From Petunia secreta (taxonomy: Eukaryota; Streptophyta; Magnoliopsida; Solanales; Solanaceae), in NCBI GenBank assembly GCA_029990175.1, contig JARKIP010000011.1, positions 9,858,001 to 9,922,000 of the forward strand: DNA of 64,000 nucleotides. Direction: 5' to 3'. Below, piece after piece: positions 1 through 13,095 of this stretch. Both the position numbers and the translations under genes were made by a program. Under the pieces are notes generated by a model, which worked only from the letters and a program-made list of their open reading frames with translations, did not search any database and had not been told where the DNA came from. Each line of letters opens with the position of its first letter. Positions within the stretch are counted from its first letter, which is position 1.

Positions 1-605
1 GATAAATGTGTGTTACGTGTCATTCCGTCTATCAAGTGGTTATTTCTGCTTCAAATTGGGCCTTTAAAGCCTCTTTGGTTACCATTTAATGCCTTTGAAT
101 AGCATTGAATACAGAATGATTCCATTTGTTTAAGAAATAAACGGTCGTTTCTGATTCAATTTTGGCTTTTGACGCCTTATCGGTTACCTTCATGCCTTTG
201 CATGTCATTAGATACAGAATAACTCTGATTGTTTAAGCAATCATTTCTGATTCAATTCGGGCTTTTGACGCCTCTTGGGTAACCTTTGTGCCTTTGAATT
301 GTATTGAACACAGAGTACCTCTGATTGTTTAAGCAACCATTTCTGATCCAATTCGGGCTTTGACGCCTCATGGGTTACCTTCACGCCTTTGAACAACATT
401 GAATGCAGAATAATCATTTCTAATTCAATTTGGGCTTTTGACGCCTCTTGGGTAACCTCTGTGCCTTTGAATGACATTGAATACAGAGTAACTCCGACCG
501 TGTAAGAATAAACAATTATTTCTGATTCACGTTGGGCTTTTAAAGTCTCTTAGGTAACCTTCGTGCCTTTGAATGACACTGAATGCAGAACACTGTTAAT
601 AAACG
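1..605. repeat. Tandem repeat of about 96 bp, six diverged units
   Basis: Six head-to-tail units of roughly 76 to 105 bp start near 52, 163, 257, 353, 429 and 529. Each carries the core GGCTTTTGACGCCTCTTGGG, then GCCTTTGAAT and a GATTCAATT-like end. Some units lose or gain a segment of about 20 bp. The array sits upstream of a gypsy 3' LTR in the same element. Tandem arrays in the 3' untranslated region are known for Ogre/Tat-type gypsy elements. The reading frame seen here is only the repeat read through. Confidence 0.75.
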
Positions 606-2072
606 GTCTACATTTGCACGTTTAATCCTTTAAGTAAATGCAAATAAATCATGTTCAACGCTCTTTGGGGGTTAAAAACCCGTTCGGATTGTTTGAACAA
701 GTTGGCCTATCGGACTTGAGAACAAGTCGACTAATGACATGTCATATGCATGATTCCTAGCGCCGTTACTAAGGAACGGAGTTAGCTAGACCAGGTATTA
801 TTATCCTCCCAAGCGGACGACTTGGGAGTGGGAACATCTCGGATAGAATAGATTCCAAGTCGTTCCCCCTAAAGGAGTTTTTATGTGAAGGAAGAGGTGG
901 TTGTAACCACCGTATTTTCAACGCACGATTTAGAAAGTTACCAGGAGTGGCAGAAGATATGCACAAGTTTAAAAATGCACAAGTTTTGAAATAAACGCAC
1001 AAGTTAACCTCGGGAGTGGGAGTAAAACTAACACATAAAACAACAAGTCAGATAATAATCTTACATGCAAAGCACATAATATGCATGATAGACGTCATAT
1101 GATGACGCTTTTGGACGAGGTTGGCTAATTAACTTTAATATACCAAGGATGTTAAGCCTTCCTAATTTGATTATGGTATTTAAAATTGAACGTGTATTTT
1201 GTATCATCCCAATTGTTCCCAAAATTAACGGAATATAATTTTATAAAATAATTAATTTTATTATATAAATATAGAAATAACATTTTGTTTTAGATAAATA
1301 AAAATAATAATTGTTCTTGCTACATTAAAAGTAGAAGAAATTAATTTAAAATCTATGATTTTGAAAAAAAAATTAATTTCGTTCAAAACCCAAAAATATT
1401 TTTTACAAAATAATTGGGTTTGTTTGAATAAATGTAGAAATAACGATTTTAGAAATAAATAATTGATTTTGTTATGTGAACAAATGGTCTACATTAGACA
1501 TGTTCAACTTTAAATAAACGCACACATAACATATTTAAATGTCCCTTAGTGTCGATGACCCATTTGGTTCGTTCAAATATGGTGAACTAATAGACTTAGA
1601 TATGGGCCGAAGTCAAAATTTTTCTAATCATGACATGATGCATGGTCCTAGACAAGAGTCTCCACTAAGAGCTGGGTAATTCTAGACACGGTTCCCCATA
1701 GCGGACGGCCAAGGAGTGGGATAATTTGAAATTGTTGGCTGTACCACGGACCAACTATATTCCAAAATGTCATCCTAAAAGGTTTTTTGTGGTGAAGCGA
1801 CCGTGGAATCCACGTAATTGTTGTGTGTGTAAAGTATCATTTCCCAGGAGTGGGGGGAAGTGTGAGTGATATGAACAATAATAAAGAAAATATAATCAAA
1901 CAATTAAGGAATAAAACACATAAAATTAAAAAATAAACCTTACCCCTGCAAAAAATAAAAAAGAAGAAAAGTTAGTATTGAAATAAATGAAAAGAAAATA
2001 AAGCAAATAAAGAATCCCAATTTAAAGTCCGTTATGGTTTGAACCTTGATATTCCCAGCGGAGTTGCCATTC
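606..2072 (+). mobile_element. 3' untranslated internal region of an Ogre/Tat-like Ty3/gypsy element
   Basis: No coding region is recognised. Two diverged direct copies of a 250-300 bp block are visible, at about 745-1010 and 1640-1875. Both have a GCGGACG...GGAGTGGGA segment, a CTAAA(A)GG...TTTTTATGTG-like segment and a CCAGGAGTGG end. The stretch runs directly into the LTR at 2073 through CCCAGCGGAGTTGCCATTC, which is the position of the internal 3' end and plus-strand primer. The 5' part of the element lies before the window. Confidence 0.5.
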
Positions 2073-4902
2073 TGTCATACCCGATTTTGGACTCAACTCG
2101 AGGCGAGTCGGGTTTCGGATTTGACTGGGTAACTCGTTTGGAGTTAGAGTGTTGGAGTCGCCACCTAATAAATTTCCTAGGCGTATTAGGTCACCTATTA
2201 ATTTCTGATTCTATTTAAATAATTAACTCTAGATTAGTCTACGAGTCAGAGATTTAGGGAAGATGTTCAAGTTAACTCGAGAGGAAGGGGTTAGGCACCT
2301 CTTGAGCTACACAAATGTGGTTACCGGCTGGACTTTATGTCGAAATAAGTAACTAAGCAACTTAAACTAACTAATTAGATAATATAATAATTGAGATAAG
2401 AGGTCCTAGTAGGCTTCCTTCTTAAGGATTGCACCTTGCAAAAAGATGATAATGAGTTAGTAAAATAATAAATAATAAATAATAATAAAAATATTGAGAA
2501 CAAAATAATAATAATGACAAAAGCGGTTTCTTTTTGAATTGTTCTCTTGTAAAATAGGTTATTGTCTCGTTTCAATTTTTTACCTCGCAAAATTTAAAGA
2601 AAAGAGTTAGTGAGTAATAATAATAATAACTATAATAATAATAATAATAACAATAATAATAATTTAAAGTAATAATAATAATAATAATAATAGTATTTTT
2701 TTTAAAATAAAGGAGAAGGGGATTTTTAAAAGTGTAGGCTCAGGTGTGTATGATGGGTGGAGGCTAGGGACATCGATACGGCTGCGAACACGCCGGCTGG
2801 TCGTGTTTCCATGCTAAGTACCGGTATCATCACTCCATCACTGGCTCGTTTGTAGTCACGACTTATACACTTCATCATAGCCTTTGTTTTAGGGACGTGG
2901 GAATGTGATTGTTTGTCAATAGGCCTCAAATAAACAATTATTTTCCTCGGCCGTGATTAGTCGGTCAATTCATTGTATTTCCGTCAATTCTTTGTGTAGG
3001 CCTCAATATATGCAAAATATATTTTTTCGTTGGCCTGAAGTGCAATATCATGTCCAGAATCAGTCAAAATTTAACAGTAAGTGTAATACAGTCCTAGAAT
3101 TGCCATCAGCACCTATCACAAAACAAATGCCAAAGTCCTGCACTCAACGATTAAATCAGTGTGTAAATTAATCCAACAACATTTAGAATAATCAACGTAA
3201 TATCACGAAAATGGGTCAACGTAATGAAATAGATCAAAGATATCAGAATATGATCAAACAGATAAACCATCTCCACTATGTCGACTTAAACTTTCTGCTT
3301 TAATTCCCATTCGCCCAGGATGGCAACGAGAAGGCGCGCAAAACCAAACAGCAATAGACTAGAGATTCACGATCTGCAAAAGAACGGTTAGCAACAACTA
3401 AGTAAGATCTGTGAAAAAGACAACAGAAAACTGGGCTCTAAGTTATGAGCCATTGCCGGTGGGATTTCCGGCGAGTCAAAACAGAGAATCATCATAGGAA
3501 CGATGGTTTAAAGCGATTGCAACAAGCAGGAACTCAACCCAGTAGAGGCGGAGGAGCGACTGCCTTGGTGGCGTTGCTGCGACTCCACGACCCCTTTACT
3601 CGCAATCAGAAAATCATCAAGAATAAAGGAGAAGAAAAGTGAGAACATGAGGTCTCCGGCGACATAATTCCCTTCACAGTTTCTGCTCATTAAACCCCCA
3701 AATCTCCGTCCCCTTTTTCATCAGTACCTCGCCAGTGTTCCCCTTTATCCCCCGTTCCCTATTTCAAATTTGTATATATGTGTATGTGGGTTTCTGGATC
3801 TGTATTGTTTCTCTAATGACAGGGAGTGGGTGTGTGTGTTGATGTTTGACAAAGATGGGGGTGGTGTTATGATTTTTGTGGGTGGTGGTGCGTGTGTGTC
3901 GATCTGTATGTGGGTGTTCGGGAGACAGTGGAAGAGATGGTGTGGGAGTGTGTGTACTGTTTTAATGGTGTGTGAAGCAGAAATCCAGAAGGGAGTGGCA
4001 AGTACTGTGGAGTGTATAGAATAATTGGGGAAGAAGGTAAAGGAGTGGGGAGGTCTGTATATTGTGTGATACTGCTTTTGTGTTGAAGAGGGGAGACAAT
4101 GATGGGGGTATGCTAGTATGTTGGTAATATATTGTATGTATGTACTTGTTGTGAAGAAATAGGAAGGTGGGGAAGAAGGACTAGATGGGTGCGGGGTTGG
4201 GCCTGTGTATTTTCGTGTAAGTGTTTTTTTTTACTGTGTGTTGTCCGTTTCCTGTATTGATGATGATGATGATATAGCATTGAGAAAGATAAGGGGATTG
4301 TTATAAGAGAAAATTAGGGAGATTAGAGGAATTTTGGGGTTAGGGAATCAATTAGGAAGATTGGGGGAGGTATTTTAGGGATTTAGGAGATATTAGGGGA
4401 TTTTGGATGGTATATCTAGACTACACTCAGTCTAGATTCAAGGTAGGAGATTTGGGATTTAAAAATAAAATGATTAATTCCAAAAATAAAATAAGAAAAA
4501 AAATTTTCAATGTAATTATGAACGTACCTAGACGAGTGTTCGTCTAGGTTCAAAAGAAAAAATATAATTCAATAAATAAGATAAATATAAATAAATGAAG
4601 AATTTTGATAGGAGTTTTGAAAAATAGAAGAATTAAAATAAAAAGGAATTTGGATTTTTTGTAATATACCCACTAATATTATAAATGTACTAATTTCACA
4701 AATAGTCACAGTTTTAACAAATAACCTAAATGATGCAAAAGTTACGTAATATAGCCACACTTAAGTATATAATATATAAATAGAGGATAACGTACGTAAA
4801 TACATGCTTTCTAATAAATATTTTGCACAAATAGTCACATTGCACCCTTAAGTTGAATTATAGTCAATTATAGAAAAGGAGAGACAAAATTGGGTGTCAA
4901 CA
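2073..4902 (+). mobile_element. LTR (3') of an Ogre/Tat-like Ty3/gypsy element
   Basis: This 2,830-bp LTR starts TGTCATACCCGATTTTGG and ends GGGTGTCAACA. It shares its first 270 bp (GGAGTCGCCACCTAA, AACTCGAGAGGAAGGGGTTA, GTGGTTACCGG) and its last 150 bp with the solo LTR at 37606-40941. The downstream flank TTGTC is copia sequence continuous with the element at 4903, so this gypsy element inserted into that copia. The matching 5' target duplication would lie before the window. Short reading frames inside it, including those around 3445-4024, look non-coding: GT-rich and with no recognisable domain. Confidence 0.8.
2614..2693. repeat. (TAA)n microsatellite inside the gypsy LTR
   Basis: Interrupted TAA/ATA trinucleotide run. 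A homologous run occurs at the corresponding place in the solo LTR at 37606-40941. Confidence 0.9.
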
Positions 4903-7900
4903 TTGTCTTCTTTGCTGACATCAAAATCCCTAAACCTGGGTCCTGCTGAAGATACCTCACAACTCTGAGAGCAGCTTCCATATGTGAATTCTTTGGTGCA
5001 TGCATGAACTGACTGAGTGACTATACTGCATCTGATGTATCTGGTCTAGTGAGGGTTAGGTACAATAACCTTCCAATCAATCTCTGGTACCTGCTTGGAT
5101 CTGATAACACTTTATCTCCTTCAGAACCTCCAATGTGCTTATCAAATTCTACAGTGGTCAGCTTTTGATTTAACTCTATGGGTGAGTTCACAGGTTTAGC
5201 TCTAGCCAATCCCGTTTCTGATATTAATTCCAAAGTATACTTTCTTTGATGCATTACAATACCTTCCATACTCCTTGCAAATTCTATCCCTAGAAAGTAT
5301 CTCAGCATACCAAGATCTTTGATCTTGAACTGACTCTGCAATATATTCTTTGTCTCTTGCAACATCTACTTGTCATTCCCAATAATTAACAAATCATTCA
5401 CATACACTAGGACCGCAACTATTTTATCACATTGTCTTCTTGTGAGCAAAGAACAATCTAGGTGGCTCTGTGCAAAACCTTAGCTTGTCAGGACTGAAAT
5501 GAGTTTAATATTCCGTTGTCTGGATGCCTGTTAGAGGCCATACAGTGACTTGACTAGCCTGCACACCTTTCCCTTTCCTGCTGTAGATTTGAACCCCTTT
5601 GATAACTCCATGTAAACCTCCTCATTAAGATCTCCCTGTAGGAAAGCATTGTAGACATCCATCTGATGAATGTCCCATTTTCTTGCAGCTGTAATGGACA
5701 CAATATTTCTTACGGTCACCATTTTAACCACTGGTGAGAATGTCTCCTGGTAATCTATTCCTTCCCTCTGATTATAGCCTTTGGCCACAAGCCTGGCTTT
5801 GAATTTTCAACCTTTCCATTAGCTTTATGCTTAATCTCTTATACCCATTTGCACCCAATAGCTCTCTTCCTATTTGGTAACACAGTTATCTGCCAGGTGT
5901 TTTTTTTCTTTAAGTGACTGAATCTCTGCTTTCATTGCTTCTATCCATCTGGATCTTTAGTTGCTTCAGCATAGGGCTTTGGCTCCACTTACGCTAAGAA
6001 ATTGGACAGATAACTTTGGTAATTGCAGACATACCTGCATAAGACAGCACATCTGATATTGGATATTTGCAATAGGTAGCTGTTGAAGCAGGTTTTGCAG
6101 GCAATACAAAATCCTTCATCCACGCAGGAGGTTTAGAACTCCTAGTTGATCTTCTTTGGGACTCAGCTTGCATAGAGGGTTGGACTTCACAATCTTCTTG
6201 CTCATTCTGTTGCTCCAGTTCTTTAGCTTCATAGTCAACAACAGCATTGTAAATCATTTCAGTGAACTCTAGTTCCTCTACAATAGATGATATTCTATTA
6301 ATAATGTCTACTGCAGCTTCCAGACACCCCCCAAAATCTTGTTGGTAAGCTACCTTGGAATTTAATGGCTCTGGCTGTTTCAAGGATGTGTCTATGTCTT
6401 CTTTCCACTACTCCATTTTTCCGTGGAGTGTAAGGACAGGAACTCTGATGGATGATTCCATGACTGTTAAACAACTCATTACAGGTGTGATTAAAGAATT
6501 CTTTTCCATTATCTGATCTAAAATCCTTCACATTGATCCCAAACTAATTTTTAACCATTACAATGAAATTCTTGAAAAGCATAACAACATCAGATTTCAA
6601 CTTCATTAAGAAAATCCAAGTCCATGTAGAAAAATCATCTACTACAGTGAGAAAGCTCTTCATTCCATCATATGTTACACTCTTATAAGGTCCCCAAACA
6701 TCCATGTGCAACAACTGAAACATGCTAGTAGATCTGTTGCTCTTTACAGGAAATGGAAGTCTACATTGTCTAGCCAGTGGACATGCTCCACAATTATTCA
6801 GATGTAAAATGCTACTATTATTATTATTCTTGAGTGCAGATATTTTCCTTAGTACTGCCATAGGTACATGCCCCATTCTTTGATGCCAAGTCTCTGGACT
6901 AACTTGCTGCTTAGCCACTAGTGATCTTCCTTCTAGTGAGCAACCATGCTGTCTGGAATTGAGCACATAGAGTCCTTCATGCTCTCTACCAATCTCTCTG
7001 ACTTTCCTAGTAGAGAGGTCCTGAAAGCTGCACATCCTAGGATAAAATGTCGCTTTACAATTCAGATATTTCACCATCTTTGAGACTGAGAGCAAGTTAA
7101 ATTTGAAACTAGGCACACACAGAACATCTCTGATAACTTCACCACTTGGTAACTGACATCTTCCTATATGTGTTGCTTGAGTTACTTTACCATTAGGTAA
7201 CTAGACTTTTCCTGCATTATTAACTACTTGCCTATCCAGAAACATGTTCTTATCTCCAATCATATAGTTTATGGCACCAGCGTCTACTATCCAGTTATAT
7301 ATAGGATCAGTTGATAAGAAATGAGGCTTACCTGCCATGTTTGCACTAGTACCAGTATTTGCCTCACCACTATCCCCAAATTGATTTCTGTTCAGCATGC
7401 TGAGAAGCTGATTTTACAGGTCCTGAGTGATCAGTGGGGCTGTGATGTTGTCAATTTTAGATGACGCTCCATCTCCTCCAGTGTCCACAACTGTATTTGC
7501 TCTCCTCTCTTAGCTAGAGTCAGCTTGATATCCTCTATTCTTGTTTCTGTAACATCTGTCTGTGGGATGCCCTTTTATATTGCAATTGTCACAATAAGCC
7601 AGTTTATAACATTCATCTCTGGTATGGCCTTTAATCCTGCAATTATCACAATACTTGGTCGCATACCCTTTTCTCAGTCCTTGACCTGTGCCCTTATATC
7701 CTTTGGTTGTAAGTAATGCAGTAGGATCTGTTCTATCTCTCAACATTTGATTATCTCCAGAAATTTGTTTTTGATCCTCATCTTGGATCAACATGTCCTA
7801 TGTTTGATTCACATTGGGTACAAGAACCATCAACAATATTTGACTTCTAGCCTGGCTATAGCCATCACTTGATCCCATTAAAAACTGGTATAGTTTCTAC

Positions 7901-8639
7901 TTCTCCAAATGTTCCATGAAGTCTTTGGACTTCTCACAGTCACATGATAGTGGTGGCACCATGGATTCATATTCATCCCACAAATCCTTAAATTTGGAAT
8001 AATACACAGAAACAGATGAAACTCCCTGCACTAAAGTTGTTATTTCTCTATGTAGATGATAAGCCCTAGTTGGATTAATTTTGTCAAACCTTTCCTTGAT
8101 ATCTTTCCATACTGAATGACTTATCGATCTATACAGAATTCCACTTAACAAGGATTTACTAACATTACTCATCAGCCATGATAGCACTATAGAATTGGAT
8201 CTTTTCCACTGATTCATAAGTGAGGGTCCAAACATTTCTTTAGTAACTGTGACATCAATGAATCCAATTTTATTCTTTCCTAACAATGCAACTCTCATTG
8301 CCATACTCCGCAATGTGTAATTATCCATACATGTCAGTTGTATCCCTATGTTGAGAGATCCTGGTGCATCCGAAGCATGCAAATACAGTGAGTGATTATG
8401 ATCGATTGTGATTTCCACAGCTTCATCACTAAAAGGATGCATTAGAAGATGATCCAAGCGGCATTTCAGCAAAAAAAATTAGGGAAAAATAGTGAAGGAA
8501 ATTGGGAATTAAGAACCCTAATTTCAACAAATTGAAACCCTAAATCACCAGATTGTATTGGTATGTGATAAATGCAAGTAATCTATGCTTCAATGCAGCT
8601 AAGGTGAGCTTGGATCGATCGCCAATAGCTCTGGTACCA
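4903..8639 (-). pseudogene. Ty1/copia gag-pol, copy 1 (broken, 3'-truncated)
   Basis: Read on the minus strand, the order is: gag of the UBN2/retrotran_gag type (8472-7897), two CCHC-like knuckles (CDNCRIKGHTRDEC and CDNCNIKGHPTDRC, about 7510-7794), protease with DAGAINYMIG (near 7300), GAG-pre-integrase with HQRMGH (near 6890), integrase core (HMDVWGPY, then SDNGKEFF), integrase tail and reverse transcriptase (5788-5021). It is dead: stops and frameshifts separate the domains. A stop at 6544-6546 splits the integrase. Against copy 2, about 370 bp is missing near 6280-6300, fusing INRISSIVE to ELEFTEM. The RNase H and 3' LTR are cut off at 4902 by the inserted gypsy element. Copia order gag-protease-integrase-RT is kept. 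Confidence in identity is high. Confidence 0.93.
8628..8639 (-). other. Primer-binding site of copia copy 1
   Basis: GCTCTGGTACCA on the plus strand is TGGTACCAGAGC on the element strand, one base from the usual copia initiator-Met-tRNA site TGGTATCAGAGC. It directly abuts the LTR at 8640, so copy 1 uses that LTR as its 5' LTR. Confidence 0.8.
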
Positions 8640-8937
8640 TGTAAAATTCATAGATTCTAATTTGGAGAATTGGGGAAGTATTGAATCTAGAGAGAGAAAT
8701 ATTGAACTAGCCTCTTAGCTCATTACTTGTAATGAAAGGAAAATGAGATTGTGTACAAAATATCTCGTAAACTCTACTATATATACACTACTAATCTGTG
8801 GTACCAAATTAACTTGACACACCTAACTAATTACAGCTAACTCTAACCTTCTATGATAGCTTACTACCGACTATACTAACTGCACTAACAGCCTTCAGCT
8901 AACATTAGCTTAGCTGATTCCTTCTAACTCCTCAACA
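8640..8937 (-). mobile_element. Copia LTR shared by two tandem copies
   Basis: This 298-bp LTR reads TGTTGAGG...TTTTACA on the minus strand. Its high-coordinate side touches the polypurine tract of copy 2 (8938-8949) and its low-coordinate side touches the primer-binding site of copy 1 (8628-8639). It therefore serves as 3' LTR for copy 2 and 5' LTR for copy 1. A TATATATACA stretch near 8780 is a candidate TATA region. Confidence 0.85.
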
Positions 8938-8949
8938 CCCCCTCTCAAG
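8938..8949 (-). other. Polypurine tract of copia copy 2
   Basis: CTTGAGAGGGGG on the element strand, immediately before the LTR at 8937. This is the standard position of a copia plus-strand primer. Confidence 0.75.
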
Positions 8950-11900
8950 TTAGTGCCATTGAAGAGATTCTTCATGCCTAGCTTGAACAACAAATATCTA
9001 TCTTGAGTACTTTTCAACCCTTTAGTAAGCACATCTGCTAGTTGTTCTGTGGTAGCAAGATAAACTGTATCAACCAGCTCCCTATGAATCTTTTCTCTAA
9101 TGAAGTAACAATCAATGTCAATATGCTTAGTACGCTCATGAAACACAGGGTTAGCTGCTATTTGAATTACTGACTTGCTATCACTGTGTATAGGAATTGG
9201 CAGCTTGACTTTAACTCCTAATTCTAGAAACAGCTTTATCAACAAAACTAATTCTGCTACTGTTGATGCCAGGCTTCTGTACTCAGCCTAAGCTGAGCTT
9301 CTGGACACTGTATCCTGTTTCTTTGATCGCCAAGATATAATAGAATCTCCAAACTTCACTAGGTAACTAGTGATTGACCTCCTGGTATTTATGCATGAGC
9401 CAATCGACATCACATAATGCTTGTACTTCAGTTGTCTCCTTTGCTGACATCAAAATCCCTAAACCTGGGTCCTGCTTAAGATAACTCACAACTCTGAGAG
9501 CAGCTTCCATATGTGAATTCTTTGGTGCATGCATGAACTGACTAAGTAACTGTACTTCATATGATATATCTGGTCTAGTGATGGTTAGGTACAATAACCT
9601 TCCAATCAATCTCTGGTACCTGCTTGGATCTGATAACACTTTATCTCTTTCAGAACCTCCAATGTGCTTATCAAATTCCACAGTGGTCAGCTTTTGATTT
9701 AACTCTATAGGTGAGTTCACAGGTTTAGCTCTAGCCAATCTTGTTTCTGATATTAATTCCAAAGTATACTTTCTTTGATACATTACAATACCTTCCATAC
9801 TCCTTGCAAATTCTATCCCTAGAAAGTATCTCGGCATACCAAGATCTTTGATCTTGAAGTGACTCTGCAATATATTCTTTGTCTCTTTCAACATCTGCTT
9901 GTCATTCCCAGTAATTAACAAATCATCCACATATACTAGAACCACAACTATCTTATCACATTGTCTTCTTATGAGCAAAGAATAATCTAGGTGGCTCTAT
10001 GCAAAACCTGAGCTTGTCAGGGCTGAAATGAGTTTAATATTCCATTGTCTGGATGCCTGTTTGAGGCCATACAGTGACTTGACTAGCCTGCACACCTTTC
10101 CCTTTCCTGATGTAGATTTGAACTCCTGTGGTAATTCCATGTAAACCTCATCATTAAGATCTCCCTCTAGGAAAGCATTGTAGACATCCATCTGATGAAT
10201 GTCCCATTTTCTTGCAGCTGCAATGGATGCAATAGTTCTTATTGTCACCATTTTAACCACTGGCGAGAATGTCTCCTGGTAATCTATTCTTTCCCTCTAA
10301 TTATAGCCTTTAGCCACAAGCCTGGCTTTGAATCTTTCAACCTCTCCATTAGCTTTATACTTAATCTTGTATACCCATTTCCACCCAATAGCTCTCTTCC
10401 CATTTGGTAACACAGTTATCTGCCAGGTGTTGTTTCCTTCAAGTGCCCGAATCTCTGCTTTCATTGCTTCTATCCATCTGGGATCTTTAGTTGCTTCAGC
10501 ATAGGTCTTTGGCTCCACTTCTGCTGATAAATTGGACAGATAACTTTGGTAATTTGCAGACATACCTGTATAAGACAGCACATATGATATTGGATATTTA
10601 CAATAGGTAGCTGTTGAAGCAGGTTTTGCAGACAATACATAATCTTTCATCCACACAGGTGGTTTAGAATTCCTAGTTGATCTTCTTTGGGACTCAGCTT
10701 GCATATAGGGTTGCACTTCACAGTTTTCTTGCTCATTCTGTTGCTCCAGTTCTTCAGCTTCATAGTCAACAACAGCATTGTCAATCATTTCAGTGAACTC
10801 CACTTCCTCTGTGCCTTGATCAGTGATGTTATGTGTTTTTGAGAAGACTTGTAGTTCATCCACTTCATGCTCTGCTGATTGACAAATGATTCTGGAAATG
10901 CTCTAGGCTCAGGTGTCCTGATGTCCGTCTTCAAAGAAAACACAGTCTCACAGAATACCACATCCCTACTAACAAAAAAAGTGTGATTTGTGAGATCATA
11001 CAGTTTGTATCCCTTCTGATGCGATGCATAACCCATCATGACTGATTTAACGGCTCTATGTGCAAATTTATCATGTTTAAGCAAGTTAGTGGCATAGCAT
11101 AAAAAACCTATTACTCGCATATGATCTAGAGAGGGTTGTTTCTTCATCATCAACTCATATGGAGATCTATTTTCCAGTACAGTAGATGGTATTCTATTAA
11201 TTATGTATACTGCAGCTTCCACACACACCCCCAAAATCTTGTTGGCAAGCTACCTTGGAATTTAATTGCTCTGGCTGTTTCAAGGATGTGTTTATGTCTT
11301 CTTTCCACTACTCCATTCTGCCGTGGAGTGTAAGGACAGGAACTCTGATGGATGATTCCATGACTGTTAAACAACTCATTACAGGTGTGATTAAAGAATT
11401 CTTTTCCATTATCTGATCTAAAAGCCTTCACATTGATCCCAAACTAATTTTTAACCATTACAATGAAATTCTTGAGAAGCATAACAACATCAGATTTCAA
11501 CTTAATTAAGAAAATCCAAGTCCATGTAGAAAAATCATCTACTACAGTGAGAAAGCTCTTCATTCCATCATATGTTACACTCTTATAAGGTCCCCAAACA
11601 TCCATGTGCAACAACTGAAACATGCTAGTAGATCTGTTGCTCTTTACAGGAAATGGAAGTCTACATTGTCTAGCCAGTGGACATGCTCCACAATTATTCA
11701 GATGTAAAATGCTACTATTATTATTATTCTTGAGTGCAGATATTTTCCTTAGTACATCCATAGGTACATGCCCCATTCTTTGATGCCAAGTCTCTGGACT
11801 AACTTGCTGCTTAGCCACTAGTGATCTTCCTTCTAGTGAGCAACCATGCTGTCTGGAATTGAGCACATAGAGTCCTTCATGCTCTCTACCAATCTCTCTG

Positions 11901-12525
11901 ACTTTCCTAGTAGAGAGGTCCTGAAAGCTGCACATCCTAGGATAAAATGTCGCTTTACAATTCAGATATTTCACCATCTTTGAGACTGAGAGCAAGTTAA
12001 ATTTGAAACTAGGCACACACAGAACATCTCTGATAACTTCACCACTTGGTAACTGACATCTTCCTATATGTGTTACTTGAGTTACTTCACCATTAGGTAA
12101 CTGGACTTTTCCTGCATTACTAACTACTTGCCAATCCAGAAACATGTTCTTATCTCCAATCATATAGTTTGTGGCACCAGCGTCTACTATCCAGTTACAT
12201 ATGGGATCAGTTGATAAGAAATGAGGCTTACCTGCCCTGTTTGCACTAGCACCGGTATTTGCCTCACCACTATCCCCAAATTGATTTCTGTTCAGCATGC
12301 TGAGAAACTCATTGTACTGGCCCTGGGTGATCAGTAGGGCTGTGATGTTGTCAATTTTAGATGATGCTCCATCTTCTCCAGTGTCCACAACTGCATTTGC
12401 TCTCCTCTTGTACTATTCTTGTTTCTTTAACATCTGTCTGTGGGATGCCCTTTTATATTTCAATTGTCACAATAAGCCAGTTTATCATATTCATCTGTGG
12501 TATGGCCTTTAATCCTGCAATTATC
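8938..12525 (-). pseudogene. Ty1/copia gag-pol, copy 2 (broken, 5'-truncated)
   Basis: This is a near-identical relative of copy 1. Minus-strand order: remnant zinc knuckle (12525-12400), protease with DAGATNYMIG (near 12190), GAG-pre-integrase and integrase core (12388-11444), rest of integrase (11431-10785), reverse transcriptase (10863-9367, active-site YVDDLLITG near 9925) and RNase H (near 9420-8910, DSKSVIQIAANP and HERTKHIDID). Gag and the 5' LTR are missing; homology ends at 12525 in the knuckle region. Stops include 11444-11446 (identical to copy 1), one in YN*RE near 10300 and one in FA*SHLDY near 9997. The first RNase H part is disrupted around 9250-9400. Confidence 0.93.
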
Positions 12526-13054
12526 AACTTGTAATGCATGGGCTGTAATGTCAGTTTTAACCATACTTATTTTTAAAGCACGACTCCTTTTAACCAATAC
12601 AATCTTTAAATTCATTCTTGGACTCCTTTCAACCCAGTTTTGGGCCCCTTTTTAACCAAGCAGTAGTGTGAAGATTATGTGAAGAATAGAGATAAAGATT
12701 ATTCTGTCCAAAATATACAAGCCAAGGGGAGAATTGTTAGGATTTTTTTGCCCTGAATTTCTAGTCTATCAAGACTCTATTTATTGGAGGAATACAATTC
12801 TAAAAGGAATGAAACTCCTCCATTAGTATAATCTTTTTCTTGGAAAATAAGTTTTGAAAAACTCCTCCACAATGCAGTCATTAAGAGCATATATTGGGGG
12901 GGGGGGGGGGGGGGGGGGGGCGACTTCCCCTCCCATAGGCTAATTGGCCAAACCTCTTTCAATAAATAGTTTATATTGTTATGATATCTGATTTATTGTC
13001 ATTCAATAGTTAAAGTGTTAGCTTCCGCATGAACCATGTTATCTCGATCCAACA
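12526..13054 (+). mobile_element. Plus-strand copia 3' end with LTR (fragment)
   Basis: A polypurine tract AGCCAAGGGGAGAAT (about 12719-12733) precedes TGTTAGGATTTTTTTGCCC at 12735, a familiar plant copia 3' junction. The LTR is taken to run from 12735 to CCAACA at about 13054 (320 bp); that end is tentative because no target duplication could be read. Bases 12526-12734 would be the last internal sequence and show no readable pol. The internal body is lost at the junction with copy 2. Confidence 0.6.
12896..12920 (+). repeat. G25 homopolymer
   Basis: Twenty-five consecutive G within the copia LTR at 12735-13054. It can form G-quadruplexes and is prone to length change and sequencing error. 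Confidence 0.95.
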
Positions 13055-13095
13055 CAATTCTCTAGCCATATTAATCAATCAAGCATTGATCTTTA

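Noticed and set aside
3445..4024. Small genes inside the gypsy LTR
   Set aside because: Low-complexity GT-rich frames with no domain, in sequence that is clearly LTR; frames are not kept in the related LTR at 37606-40941.
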